From Hymenopellis radicata (taxonomy: Eukaryota > Basidiomycota > Agaricomycetes > Agaricales > Physalacriaceae), in NCBI GenBank assembly GCA_015501595.1, contig JADNRX010000097.1, positions 1-64,000 of the forward strand: a stretch of DNA of 64,000 nt. The letters run 5' to 3'. Shown here one piece after another: positions 20,345 to 30,981 of the stretch (the first letter of the stretch is position 1; the number at the start of each line of letters is the position of its first letter). Made by a program: the position numbers and the translations under genes. The notes under the pieces are model-generated. The model did not search any database. It was not told the origin of the DNA and worked only from the letters and a program-made list of their open reading frames with translations.

Positions 20345-21768
20345 TTACCTGAACAACAGTCCCATTCCAAGACCAATACAGAATCCTCCTACAATCGCAA
20401 CTCGTACATTCCATTCGCATAAGAATGCTTTCATAGATCGCCGGGCGGGGCCGATAACAGATAGCGTGAACATCATTACAGAGGTGAAGTGAAGCGGATC
20501 AAAGCCGGCTTCATAACACGGTCGTGGAATCTCGTCGTCTGGTCCCGAGTCGTCCTTCAGCAGCTTTGCCACATCATAAGACAGACAGTCTCCCCAATCC
20601 TTCTCCGTCCATGGCGCTTGGACGTAGTCTTTCCGCTGCCGCCGCTGTCTGACGCCCTCTGTCAAATGAGAGACTTCACGCCAGCGGAAGAAGCGGTCAG
20701 TCGCCTCGTGCCGAACATTCAACAGTGTTTCTGGGTTGCGAAAGAGACCCTGCCGCAGTGATATAGGCGATGAAGGTTTGAATGACGAGAGCGTGGCGTC
20801 ATTTATGTCCTCGGGGACACGAGGAAGTGCGATTATAGGGATGTAGGATGATAGATCATCAATTATGGTGCGCTCAAAGTGGGAAGGAGCTAAAACCATT
20901 AGATACAGCTATTATGAAACGTATGGCACTTACTGGAGGGCATTAAGAGGACCAGCGCCGTGTACAGTGGTGTGTATGGCGACGACAAGAGGTTGGCAGC
21001 TGCACCAGACGGATCACACGAAGGATCTAGTACGTCTGCTAGTGCTCGAAACGGTGCTTGAACAATAGTCTTCACATATGAGACAAGTTCATTAGGCTAA
21101 CAAAACGTGTTGATGATCAGGGCGGCTTGAAATGAGAGAAAGCATGAACACACGTTGTTGTTACATTCGTAACCAGGAAGTTCGTTAATCTCCACGTTGC
21201 GCGAGGGCTCAAACTTCTCCAAACCATGCGCGTCCCGGTGATCTATCCAGTCTGTAGAAGCGCGCAAGATACGCCCAAATCCGGTATCCTCCCACTGGCC
21301 CTCATCCACAATGTCTTGGTTGTCCTCGAGGAGCAGTTTCGCGAGGAAATCCTTACCCCCGACGACGAGCAGCCTGAGATCGCCCAGTGTCTGGCCGTAC
21401 GGGGTAGGTTGATGAAGGGCCTCTGGAAGCGTCAATGACGGAATGATGAGCCCCTGTGTCGATTCCCTAGCATGATCAGAGTGAGGCTGAGAGTGTGGCG
21501 GACTGGCGGCGGCGGAGCTGAAGAAGAAGGAGGAGGACACGGAAGGCATCGACGAGACAGATTCGGACGACGGACTGTCGGGCGGGGATGGCAGTGTGCC
21601 AGACCGGGGGGATGATGGTGGGGAGACCGATGACTCAGCCGACGAGTCGCCCATGACGGTGTGGAGAGAGCGGATAGTGGACGCACTGGTGCTTATGTCT
21701 GTTAAATCCATTGTATTCAGCGCAGCGTTATGAGATGGTGGTGGGAGGGAAACAACATTGAGATTCAT
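20345..21768 (-). CDS. Unrecognised protein with Ser/Pro-rich N-terminus and C-terminal membrane segment
   Basis: The first exon (from the ATG at 21768, or an internal ATG at ~21711) is Ser/Pro/acidic low-complexity, then a folded-looking domain with LRLLVVGGKDFLAKLLLEDN and later NVEINELPGYE, which resembles a degenerate small-GTPase fold but lacks a proper P-loop. An intron is followed by NELVSYVKTIVQAPFRAL and CDPSGAAANLL. A second intron (donor GTAAGTGCC near 20930) leads to TPSHFERTIIDDLSSYIPI. The end is hydrophobic (VAIVGGFCIGLGMGLLF), suggesting a tail anchor. The stop at 20345 could also be the start of a further intron. Function not assigned. Confidence 0.65.
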
Positions 21769-22376
21769 GTACTCCAGTCTCCGACACGTGGATCGGCATC
21801 ACGTATCTGATAAGATAAAATGATAGCGATCCCCAACAGATCTGCAGATTGCGAGCGGCCAAGGGACCAGAGCAGAAGCAATCCGGCTACTGACTGCACG
21901 GAGCATTCCCAGCAGACAGCTCTGGGTGCATTTTATCCATTCTAGCCTGTCCAGAGTTTCCCCTCCGCTTCTCGAACCAAATATACGCGTCTATCCCTCG
22001 AAATAGCTTCTTCCAACCTTCATAACCTAGCCTGGACCGTTACGGTATCCAACACTCTCGCATATGCATGAATAGCGCAGTCTCCATTACTTCTATTACA
22101 TACACCGGCTAGACTCGACACAGGTTGCAGGACACGGTCTAGGAGTACGCAGTGAAACTGGTAACTGAGCGGATGAATGCATTTGTGGAGCAGGACGACA
22201 CATCAAGAGAAAAAATACTTTACGCGTATTAGGTGAACGTCTGGCCTTCAGAGCCTCAATGGGAGCAATCTGTCAAGTAATATTACAGACATGATGACAT
22301 ACACTATCTGCGAATCGTGTTAGCAGCGATGGCAGAGAAAGACGAATCACATACCAGTTACAATATACAAGAAAAC
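21769..22376. other. Intergenic, nothing seen
   Basis: About 600 bp between the 5' end of the preceding gene and the 3' end of DENR/TMA22, both on the minus strand. No ORF, repeat or RNA gene could be supported. Confidence 0.5.
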
Positions 22377-23183
22377 TCAGTCTCCACCCTTCTTCTTCTT
22401 CTCCTCGACAATCTCAACATTGTCGGCTGGTATGCCTTTCAGCAGACCAACCTCCTCTTCTATCATCTCGAGAACTTCATCGCTAACATCGCCCTGCACG
22501 ACGATCTCATCCTGCCCTTGCGCATTCTTCGTCACAGACGCCCCTGTAGCGAACTTGGACGCAAACTGCTTAGCCACCTTCTTCAGATCGATCCCAAAGG
22601 CTTCCAGTCCGTGTATACTCGTTATATGTTTCCGTTTATTCCGTTCTATTCTCTTAATCGTAACCTGAAGTGGATCTCAATATGATGGAGTGAAAGTCAA
22701 GCCTTGAATAACGTACTTGCGACGCCATCTTCTTCTTCAACGCAGCATCGGCTTTCGCCTCGGCCTTGGCTTCCTTCTTAGCCGTGTCTTTTTCGATTTT
22801 CTTCTGCGCCTCCAAGCTCAGAGTCTTGACCTTGGCCTCCAACGCCTCTGTTGGCCCGTCATCGTCAATAAGCAATCAAAGAATGCGCAACATACCGTCA
22901 GAATAGTACTTGGCGTACAGATCTGGATGCGCCTCTTCTAGCCACTCTTTACATCGAGTAATCCGTTCGCCAAACTCGCAGTACTCTGGTGGATATGTGC
23001 ACACTGGGATGATAATGTCGTCAATGCTAATAGTCTTGAACAACGACGAGGTAATTGACCAGAGCAATACAGCACTTGGACAGGAGGCGTAGGTTCTGCT
23101 GGAGGCGGGGCATCTGCCTGTTCCTCTGTTGCAGGCGCAGGCGCAGGTGACGGTTCCCGTTGCTTGTTTTTCTTCGGTGGCAT
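22377..23183 (-). CDS. TMA22: Translation machinery-associated protein 22 / DENR homologue (SUI1 domain)
   Basis: Ribosome-binding factor that with MCT-1/Tma20 acts in 40S recycling and re-initiation. The ATG at 23183 opens MPPKKNKQREPSPAPAP. After the first intron the CxxxPxEYCEFG zinc-binding-like block appears (VCTYPPEYCEFGERITRCK), then a Lys/Glu/Ala-rich linker ending KKKMASQ, and after another intron the SUI1 domain (VTIKRIERNKRKHITSIHG ... LKKVAKQFASKFATGASV ... GQDEIVVQGDV). The stop is at 22377. Four exons with short introns. It starts 65 bp from the divergent F-box gene and abuts the outer edge of the inverted duplication. Confidence 0.93.
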
Positions 23184-23248
23184 ATGGGAAAGATTGGAGC
23201 ACAGCCACTGCGGTAAGGTGTCGATCTTTTACCACCCTCATCCGCGCC

Positions 23249-24442
23249 ATGTTGCCGCAAGAGCTGATAGACCGTATCATCGAATGTGATAAAGACGATG
23301 TGACAGCTCTTCGAAAATACTCTCTCGTCTGCCGGTCATGGACTGCCTCCAGCCAGCGACACCTCTTTTCCTCAATCTGCCTGGGACCCGGAAATACCTC
23401 CCCGCCTCTCCCAGATTCCGAAACATTCCTCGTTTCCGGGCCCTTCATCCGCTTCACATCCGTCGCTAAGCGCTCCCCCCACATCCTGCACTACACGAGA
23501 CGTATTGGACTGTCTACTCCCAGCCACTGGCAAGGAGTCGGCAAGGACGTATTCGTCGAGTGCGTGATGGCCTTAATCCTTACCATACCGAAAATTTGCC
23601 ACCTAACTCTGCGGTTATGGGACTCCGTTTCTGAATGGGCGGTGCTCCTCGATCGCATGTTCGCATGCTTCCGTGAAAGGGAAATCATGCACCATCCATC
23701 CTCCATCTCTATGAGCATTGACGATCCCTTCTTGGCCAACCTCGGCTTCTTGCGCCATATCGCTGTCCGCCAGTTTTCCCTAGTAGGAGGCATAACGCAC
23801 GCTGATGATGTGTACACTCCTCTGGAGGGCGGTCCAGTAATGTTTGGCCACTTACGGACTCTCAGCGTATCGCTGGATCCTGCCGGAATGCAGCAGTTCG
23901 GAGCATGGCTCACGCATCAGTCAGGTTACATGCCACACCTCGAAGAGCTGGAATTTTCCTTCAGTGAAGGCGAGGAAATAGTGGCAGCGTATGAAATCAT
24001 CGCAAGAGGGCTTCCGCCCTCAGTGAACATTCTGTCTCTGCATGCCCAACCCGATGCTTTCTATATTGCTAGCGAGCTGAATAAGGCAGTAATTCCCGCC
24101 ATTTCCGTCGCACACTTGAAGCTCAGGTTGGACACCGCGAGCCATGTACAGGGTTGCGTTAGTTGGTGGATCAGCCTCGTTGCTTCCATCCTTGCAAGCC
24201 GATGCGCTGGCTCCCCCAGAATTCTTACGATCTCGTACTTGGGCCCCGTACAGTCACTTCAACAATTTCTGCTGGGTACTATCGCGGACCTCGACAATCT
24301 TATAGCGTCTTTGCCGTCGTTGACGATGATTTACGTCGTGGATGACGCTGATCATATCATAACCATGGGTAACGCTTCCATGGTGAAAGATGTTGGCGTG
24401 CTCTTTCCAAAGACGTTTTCGAAGGGGTTGTTTGCATTCTAG
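23249..24442 (+). CDS. F-box protein, intact left-arm copy
   Basis: Intronless frame of 397 codons from the ATG at 23249: MLPQELIDRIIECDKDD, then LRKYSLVCRSWTASSQRHLF, a clear F-box at the very N-terminus. The remainder (FIRFTSVAKRSPHILHYTRR; LRTLSVSLDPAGMQQFGAW; MIYVVDDADHIITMGN) is typical of the large lineage-specific F-box families of mushrooms. Upstream in-frame codons from 23129 lack support. The partner at 53249-54489 carries a frameshift, so this is the only complete copy here. Confidence 0.88.
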   Translation: MLPQELIDRIIECDKDDVTALRKYSLVCRSWTASSQRHLFSSICLGPGNTSPPLPDSETFLVSGPFIRFTSVAKRSPHILHYTRRIGLSTPSHWQGVGKDVFVECVMALILTIPKICHLTLRLWDSVSEWAVLLDRMFACFREREIMHHPSSISMSIDDPFLANLGFLRHIAVRQFSLVGGITHADDVYTPLEGGPVMFGHLRTLSVSLDPAGMQQFGAWLTHQSGYMPHLEELEFSFSEGEEIVAAYEIIARGLPPSVNILSLHAQPDAFYIASELNKAVIPAISVAHLKLRLDTASHVQGCVSWWISLVASILASRCAGSPRILTISYLGPVQSLQQFLLGTIADLDNLIASLPSLTMIYVVDDADHIITMGNASMVKDVGVLFPKTFSKGLFAF

Positions 24443-24850
24443 AGACCTCTGCATGATATTTAGAGGGTGTGGACACTAGCAGCGACTCCTGTATTACTCA
24501 CCGCCATCATTGGAAAGACAACTAAATCCCACGCCCCGTTGCATATGACGGAGTCCTTCTCTCCTTAGAATGATCTCATGTGATAGCTTCGCGAGAACTG
24601 GGCATAGAGTGATTTATAACGGTCTCCATCAAGTCCGCATGGTATCTGGGAAGCCGCTGAAAGCCACGAACTAGACACCGGACAGTACGAACTGCACCCT
24701 AATGACTGCTCGGGATGGTAGGGCCTTTCCTGGAGTGTATGGTCCTTAGGTGGAGTTGTTACGTTGGCCGCATGGACAAGATAAAATTGAAAGCATATGG
24801 TAACTAATAGTACAGCCTTACCCCGTCCAAACAAGAACTTGATACATCAT
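24443..24850. other. Convergent region between F-box and P450 copies
   Basis: Holds the 3' ends of the two genes. An 89-codon minus-strand frame with a hydrophobic start followed by HAANVT has a diverged counterpart in the right arm (near 52690-52800); frame and ending are not conserved, so I do not call a gene. Confidence 0.45.
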
Positions 24851-26904
24851 TCATTGAATTTGCTGGAACCGCGAGACTAGTAAGGGACATTGCATGCCGT
24901 CTGCTTCCTTTCCGGCGAGATGAGGTCTCGTCAACACTCTAACAAGACGTCTTCAGACGAGAAGAGCAGTAGAATCAATTGACTCACTTGTTAACCTTGA
25001 GAATTTGATACTCAGGATGTGTTTTGAAGGTAAAATTGGTCAGGAGGATGAAGAGCAGTAATTTCATCTCAGTGAGCGACACCCGCATCCCGGTACATGC
25101 CTTACAAACGAGTCAACTGCGTGCAACCGAAAGAATGCAGGACATACTCGAGGTCCCGCAGAGAATGTGAGCAAATGCGAAAATACACCTGGCTGCCTTG
25201 ATACTCTATCCGGGAGACAATCCCAACGGTCCGGACTACATTTAACACTCAGTCCAGGACGAGGTCAAGTAGCGGAACACTTACTTGAACTCCCAGGCAT
25301 CCTCTCCCCACACCGTCTTGTCCAAATTGAACGCTTCCACGCAAATATGAATGAATGTTCCCTTCGGTACAGTAAAACTCTGTGTCTCCGGCTGGCGCTT
25401 GTCCCTTGGTCGAACAGGATACATAGTTGGCACCTCGTCCGTTCTTGTAGCTACGCGCAGCGACGAGTGGACTGGGGAAATAAGGCGCAAGGACTCCCGT
25501 AACACGTTGTTGAGCAGTGGCAGCGATGAGACTACTTTCTGCAAGGATTCCCCTTCTAGGTCAGACAGGCCGTGATTCGCAGGAAGGATAGACAAGAGCT
25601 CGTTTCTGAGCTGGTCCTGGATAGATGTGTTCCGTGCGAGAAGGACAAGTGTCCAGATCACGGAGAGGGAGGACGTATCGGAGCCGGCGAACATCAGCGT
25701 GTTGATGTTGTCGAGGAGATCGCCATCCGACATCTTGGCTTCTGGAGGGAGAGCAGGGTCCGAGTTGGATTTTACTGCAAACAGGGTGTCATTATATTGC
25801 AAGAGCGTGGAAAGAGAGAGAAATAACTAACACATGAGAGTAAGTAAGTCATTTCCAGACTGAAGATGCTCGTTCTTCTCATCGTGCGCGAGCTTCTGTT
25901 TCTTTTCTTGTATCAGCCGCCCAGCAATACGATGAATTGTAGATCGACATCGTTGAGCGACTCTATCAGGCTAAGCGGAACTTAGATGAGCACAGACTGT
26001 CCGATCGCGTGAGATATCAGTAACTCACGAACAGCCACCTAAACAAAGGCGAATATGCCGCCACCGTCTCCCACAAACCATGTTGAGCGGCGCACTTCTG
26101 GAACATCTCAACATAGGCTCGGAAGAGGGGATTTGATTCGTCCTCAATCGCGTTAAAGTCGTAATCAAAGCCTGAGGGCGGACTCAATAGACAATCCTAG
26201 TAGAGCGAAGAGCACAAACAAACCAGCAAGACCCATAACATCAAAAGTTGCCCGACTGATCCAACTGCCAATGTCCAGCGTCATGGCGCCTTCATTCAAA
26301 CTCGCCCCCTTCATAATCTCCAACCACTTCTCCTTAAGTTGTATACCTTTCTTTAATACAACCGAAGAGAATCCCGAAGATTATGGTTCGAAAACGCGGG
26401 GAGCAGGACGCGTCGTTGGCGCTGATACACGTGCCCTTCGGCCGCGAGCATTCCGCATCCTATGAGGCTCGTGATCAGGCGACGCGACAATGCCGGTTTT
26501 TGATAGAGGTCCGCATTCTTCAGGATGTGCGCCATGGATACGGGATCCATCGTGAGTAGACGCTCTTCCCACTTTGCCCGTGTGTTAGATGAAGATCGCC
26601 GTAAAGGATGAAACACGTACGGGAAAAGCGCCACGGATTCGGACAGAACGTCCATATCGTTTCTCCAAAAACTCGTAGACTTTGTAGCCGCTCTGAGCCC
26701 TAGCGGGGGACATTCATGTAAGGATGCGATTTCAATATATAGAGAGCGCGCTCACCCGGTAACATGCTTGAGATGACTGCCAAAGAAACCGCGCACTGGA
26801 GGTCCCGGAAGCTTGTAAAGCGGATTCAACGACCTGCGCACGAAAAAAATCGTGTAAATCGTGAAGCAGAGACACAAGAATGAAAGGGAGATAGCAGCTA
26901 GCAT
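24851..26904 (-). pseudogene. Cytochrome P450, left-arm copy with single-base frameshift
   Basis: P450s are ER-anchored haem monooxygenases. The first exon (ATG at 26904) gives a membrane anchor and LPGPPVRGFFGSHLKH. The I-helix FAGSDTSSLSV, the ExxR helix ESLRL, and the haem loop FSAGPR-ACTG (split by an intron) are all present; the last exon ends MQCPLLVSRFQQIQ with a stop at 24851. After AFSNHNLR the frame is lost: the run CCC at 26373-26375 corresponds to four bases in the right-arm copy, so this copy stops early. Otherwise the exon structure matches the intact copy. Confidence 0.85.
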
Positions 26905-27380
26905 TTCGCCATAGCAGACTCGGAATGGTGAGGACGTCTCTTCAAATTATATCTGTCCCCACAGCGCGTAATCCATCCCTCCGAAGCACTCAAGTGCGTC
27001 CGTGTCTTATTGTTCTCGTTCGTCTTCTTGGCAGCACACATTGATGGACGTGGAAGAAGCCCCACACTCTCTGTTTTCATCGATGTGCTGGAACTTCCTT
27101 TCGTGGTTAGCGAGGTCCGTGTCGCCGCACCTGCAGGAAAAAAACAGAGACACAAAAGAGACGTTTCAAAAAAATCAGGCAATTGAGAGCGAGCTAGCAG
27201 GGTCTCGTCTGATGTGGTTCGGTGGTAGCTTGTTGTGGCGTGTTGGAAAGGCAAATACAAATTCTTCCAACTCGGATACGTAAAAACAGACTAAGTCCAC
27301 AATCATGTGCTGGTGCACACATGCTACCATCTAAGTCTAAGTACAGTCCCTCCTAACGGAGACCACTACGTAGTAAAAGT

Positions 27381-29920
27381 CTATGCGCCGGTATCCTTAA
27401 CGAACGCTTGGGCCTGGATGTTGTACAACTTTGCATATTCTCCATCTTGCGAGATCAGCGTCTCGTGGCTGCCCGACTCGACGATGGCACCATCCTTCAT
27501 GCATCTAGACACATTCTCGTTACGGCAGAAGAAACGAGGTTGAGACAATAACACTTACAGAATAAGATCTGCGCGCTTTACCAAATGCCCAAACCTATGG
27601 GTGACGAATATCATCGTCTTCCCTTCTCTGGCCTTTATCAGATTGTCGAAGAGGTTCATCTCTCCCTCAGAGTCTAACGCGGAGGTGGGCTCATCGACAA
27701 CAACAAACCTGATGGCCTTTGATTGAAGGCGCATGAAGGTGCGCGACCTGGCAACCCAATGAATGAAGGCCAGAAGAAAATGTATGCAACACCTACGCAA
27801 GAATCCTCTGCTTCTCTCCACCTGATATCTCGGTATTCTTCTTGAGTTCCGCCAGTTTCACCGCCAATGGATGCTCCGTATCCGAACTCAACACGTTAGC
27901 CATACGGGGCGTGGCCAACAGTTTCTCGTCCAAGACAGTGTCCTTTCCAGACTCAAACTTTTCCACGCAGTGCGTGGCACCGCCTAGTTCGGCGGCCTGG
28001 GCAACCATATCGTTGTCGCGCGCCTTGTCGGGATACCCGATGCCTATGTTCTCCCCTAAGGACAGGGAGAACAGAGAGTTGTCCTGTGTGAGAACAGCCG
28101 TGGCACGACGGAGGTCCGATATACAGTATTGCGAAAGAGGCAGACCATCGAGAAGAAGAGACTCCGGATCGGACGTCGTGTCGTACAAACGGGTGAGAAG
28201 TTTGATGATGGTCGACTTTCCGCTGCCGTTCGCACCGACAATGACGACTAGCTGGCCAGCAGAAATGGAAAACGAGACGTTCGCAAGCGCAGGTTTCACT
28301 GTTTTGCCGCCGGGGTACGTGAAAGACACATTACTGTCCCGTTTTTAGCAAGGCAAAGATAAGCGAAAGGAAAAGGAAGTCACCGAAGGTCAAATGCCAT
28401 TCCTTCATTGCTTGAGTCGAGTCCAGAACGAGGGTAAGCGACTGTCCCATCCGTAATGACATGAGTTACGTTCTGTATATCGTATAGTGCCCGAAGTTCG
28501 GAGGCGGCAGCTTGAGAGTAGGCCATTTCTCGTATGGCGCTGTGTATGGTGTGATCAATCTTCTCACAAGTCTTCATGAGAGAAAACATGATGGCCGGGG
28601 AAAACTTCCCCGGGCTCATCATCGCAACGATGGCGAAGTAAACCTAGGAGAAGGCGAGTAAACGTGCATATCCATGGCAAGCTCCACCACGCACTATGTT
28701 AGAGTCTCTGAGAACGGCTGAAGCAATATCGTTCAGTGGCGTCAATCTCAGCCTATACATCTCCCGTGGAGAATCGCTAGACAAGCCCTTGCTGAGCAGA
28801 ATGGCAGAACATCGTTTGTATTCTAGTTAGAAGAACTGGCTCAGAGTTCGGGTATCAATGATGAAAAACAGCATACCGTCCAAGATATACGACACGAGGT
28901 TACTAGACAGCACTTCGGATCTGAATGTCGGGGCACTCATTGCTACCAAGCTCTTCGACCGTTGATAATCCGAGTTCTGTGTATGCGAAACATGTGCTAA
29001 AGATCATACATCAACGAATGACAGCGTTGATACACTCTCTGAACCCACGTGTGTTATACAATGTACGCCGCGTTGTCACAGAGTGGATGGGCTCAGCAAG
29101 AGATAATACCAGAAGTACGGCGAATTGGATGTCAAGTACATGAGAAGGCCGACTTGAGTGATGACTTGTAGGAAGGCGATGATCGTCTCGACCACACGAA
29201 TGACAAGATACGCCAGAGACTCGAGCCGAATCTTCTTTCTAGTCAAAGGATCTAAGAACCTGTCAATCTAGACCTAAGGTTCCAGGAAGCAAGAACCAAC
29301 TTAGCGATGTCGGGACATCCAGATTCAGGTGAGCTGTGAAACCCATCACATCAGTGACTGATAAATTCTCGCCACAAAAAAAGCTCACTCTGCATTAATT
29401 GAAACTCGCAATGTAGTCTGAAGGCCATCTCGAGGCGCGGTTGAGCAATAGTGTCACTGGAAACTCGGTAAGAATGGCTACACGAAATGAAGTCAATCAT
29501 GATACTGACCGCGTCCAAGACTCGATTGCTGAAATCCCGCTCATGAAAACGTGGGCGCCCAAGTTCCAGCAGATTTTTGCCGCCTCGGGTTTTCCTTGCC
29601 GAACACTTCTTTCAATCTGACATAAAATCAGCCGGGCATACAGTGAGTTCAGAGAGAGTGGCGCTCACGCATGCAAGCAAATTGTTCGATGTGTGCAGAA
29701 CAAGCGCCGGAGCCACAATCTCCCATAGCATACACAGCAAGTATAGAACAGAGATGAGTCGCTCAGCATTATAGATATCGTACGCCACGCGGCGATAAAT
29801 TGAGAATGAAGAGACGAAGCTATCGACTGCTTTGCGCAGAGCAGGCTTGGTGTCGTTCAAGATCGCAACAGTCCAAACTCCGAGTTGGAGGCGCGTGAGT
29901 TGGGAATGTGGCGATGACAT
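27381..29920 (-). pseudogene. ABC half-transporter, left-arm copy (probable single-base deletion)
   Basis: N-terminal exons encode membrane segments (ISVLYLLCMLWEIVAPALVL). The nucleotide-binding domain is complete: Walker A GANGSGKST, Q-loop LTQDNSLF, signature ISGGEKQR, Walker B RFVVVDEPTSALD, H-loop VTHRFG; the C-terminus ends at 27381. Relative to the right arm, the membrane-domain exon reads GCC where the other copy has GCCC (29119-29120), which would cut the frame shortly after LTSNSP. The region just upstream of the ATP-binding domain (NVTHVITDGTVAYPR) is in frame here and broken in the right arm. The arrangement is that of a half transporter of the MDR/TAP type; substrate unknown. Confidence 0.7.
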
Positions 29921-30212
29921 GACGGGGGAGATAAAAAAGAAGGGTACACGGGAATCGATAACTCAGAGCTTTTATTGTCATGGTGAGGCGCGCGCTTAGC
30001 ATGCATAGGACACTGATGATGGTTGATGTGCAAGAGTCATGGATGATCGCGATCAGTTCGAAGTGCTTCATGACTCTGACTCTACCCGCGTTCTTTCCTG
30101 TCAACTGCGCAGGCACTGCAGTCTCGTAATCTATACAAATCGCCGCTCATCTTACCGTCTGCCCGAAAAAGGTCGTGCGTTCGGTCTGTCAGTGGGAAGA
30201 ATATATGAAAGC

Positions 30213-30981
30213 GAATGTCTTTAGGAGCGAAAGATGGAAATGATGAACACACGAAGTCGGAAGAATAACCTCCAGTGAGAAAGCCGTATTTAGTGGGCGA
30301 TAGTGAGCGATTGGGATAGGTATGATCACGTGTCAGCGCCCAGAAGGTACTGGTCTATATTCTGCGACGCTATGTACAAAATTATGTACAAAATGAGTCG
30401 CTTCGTCCAGGAAGGATCATTACAACAGGCTGGCATCCCAGTCCGCTGATATCGACATATAGTTAGGCATAGGTTACCTGGCTAACAGGCTGTTAGCCCG
30501 CTCCGTCCGTGCACTGGACCGGCTTACTTGTCGCGCTCGGTGGACGCATTCGTTTTCCGGGCCACTCGCGATGGGGTGTGGGCGAGGTGGTGGGCAAGGG
30601 CACGACGGTGGGCGCGGACATGACAATGCGCGCGTGCACAACAGCACGCCAACAGGTGGTTCTGCAGCGTGCTTGAGCAGTGCTGAACCAATACAGGTGC
30701 TCATTTCAATCATCTTCGTCTTCTCATCTTACACTCGGCACTTGCATGTCCTCTGAACCAATCCTGATCATCTACGGCGCTCTCAGGGCCAGCAAGGATT
30801 GTCGTCGCCCAAGTCAGCGCCACCATTTCCTTTCTCTTCAAAGTGGCACTTGCTGTCTAAGCGGTTGATTTCTTCTCCAAAAATGAATCCAGAAAATACT
30901 TAGATACATAAAAAGTTGAGTAAGATGAGACTAATATACGACAGCACGCAATGAATATAGAATGGCATGCTCTACAAACCT
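30213..30981. other. Spacer between left arm and LCB2
   Basis: No gene seen. Contains the near-perfect palindrome GGCTAACAGGCTGTTAGCC (30480-30498) and a GTGGGCG/GGTGGGC-rich stretch (30570-30620). The last ~100 bp are the 3' UTR of LCB2. Confidence 0.5.

Larger units (their letters stand above)
23204..30212. repeat. Inverted segmental duplication, left arm (~7.0 kb)
   Basis: Reverse-complement match to 47251-54532, carrying an F-box gene, P450 and ABC half-transporter in mirror order. The outer edge is near GCACAGCCACTGCG, inside the divergent promoter shared with DENR; the inner edge is near GTGCGTTCGGTCTG. By eye the arms differ by scattered substitutions and small indels in introns and exons, so the duplication is not very recent. 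Confidence 0.92.
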
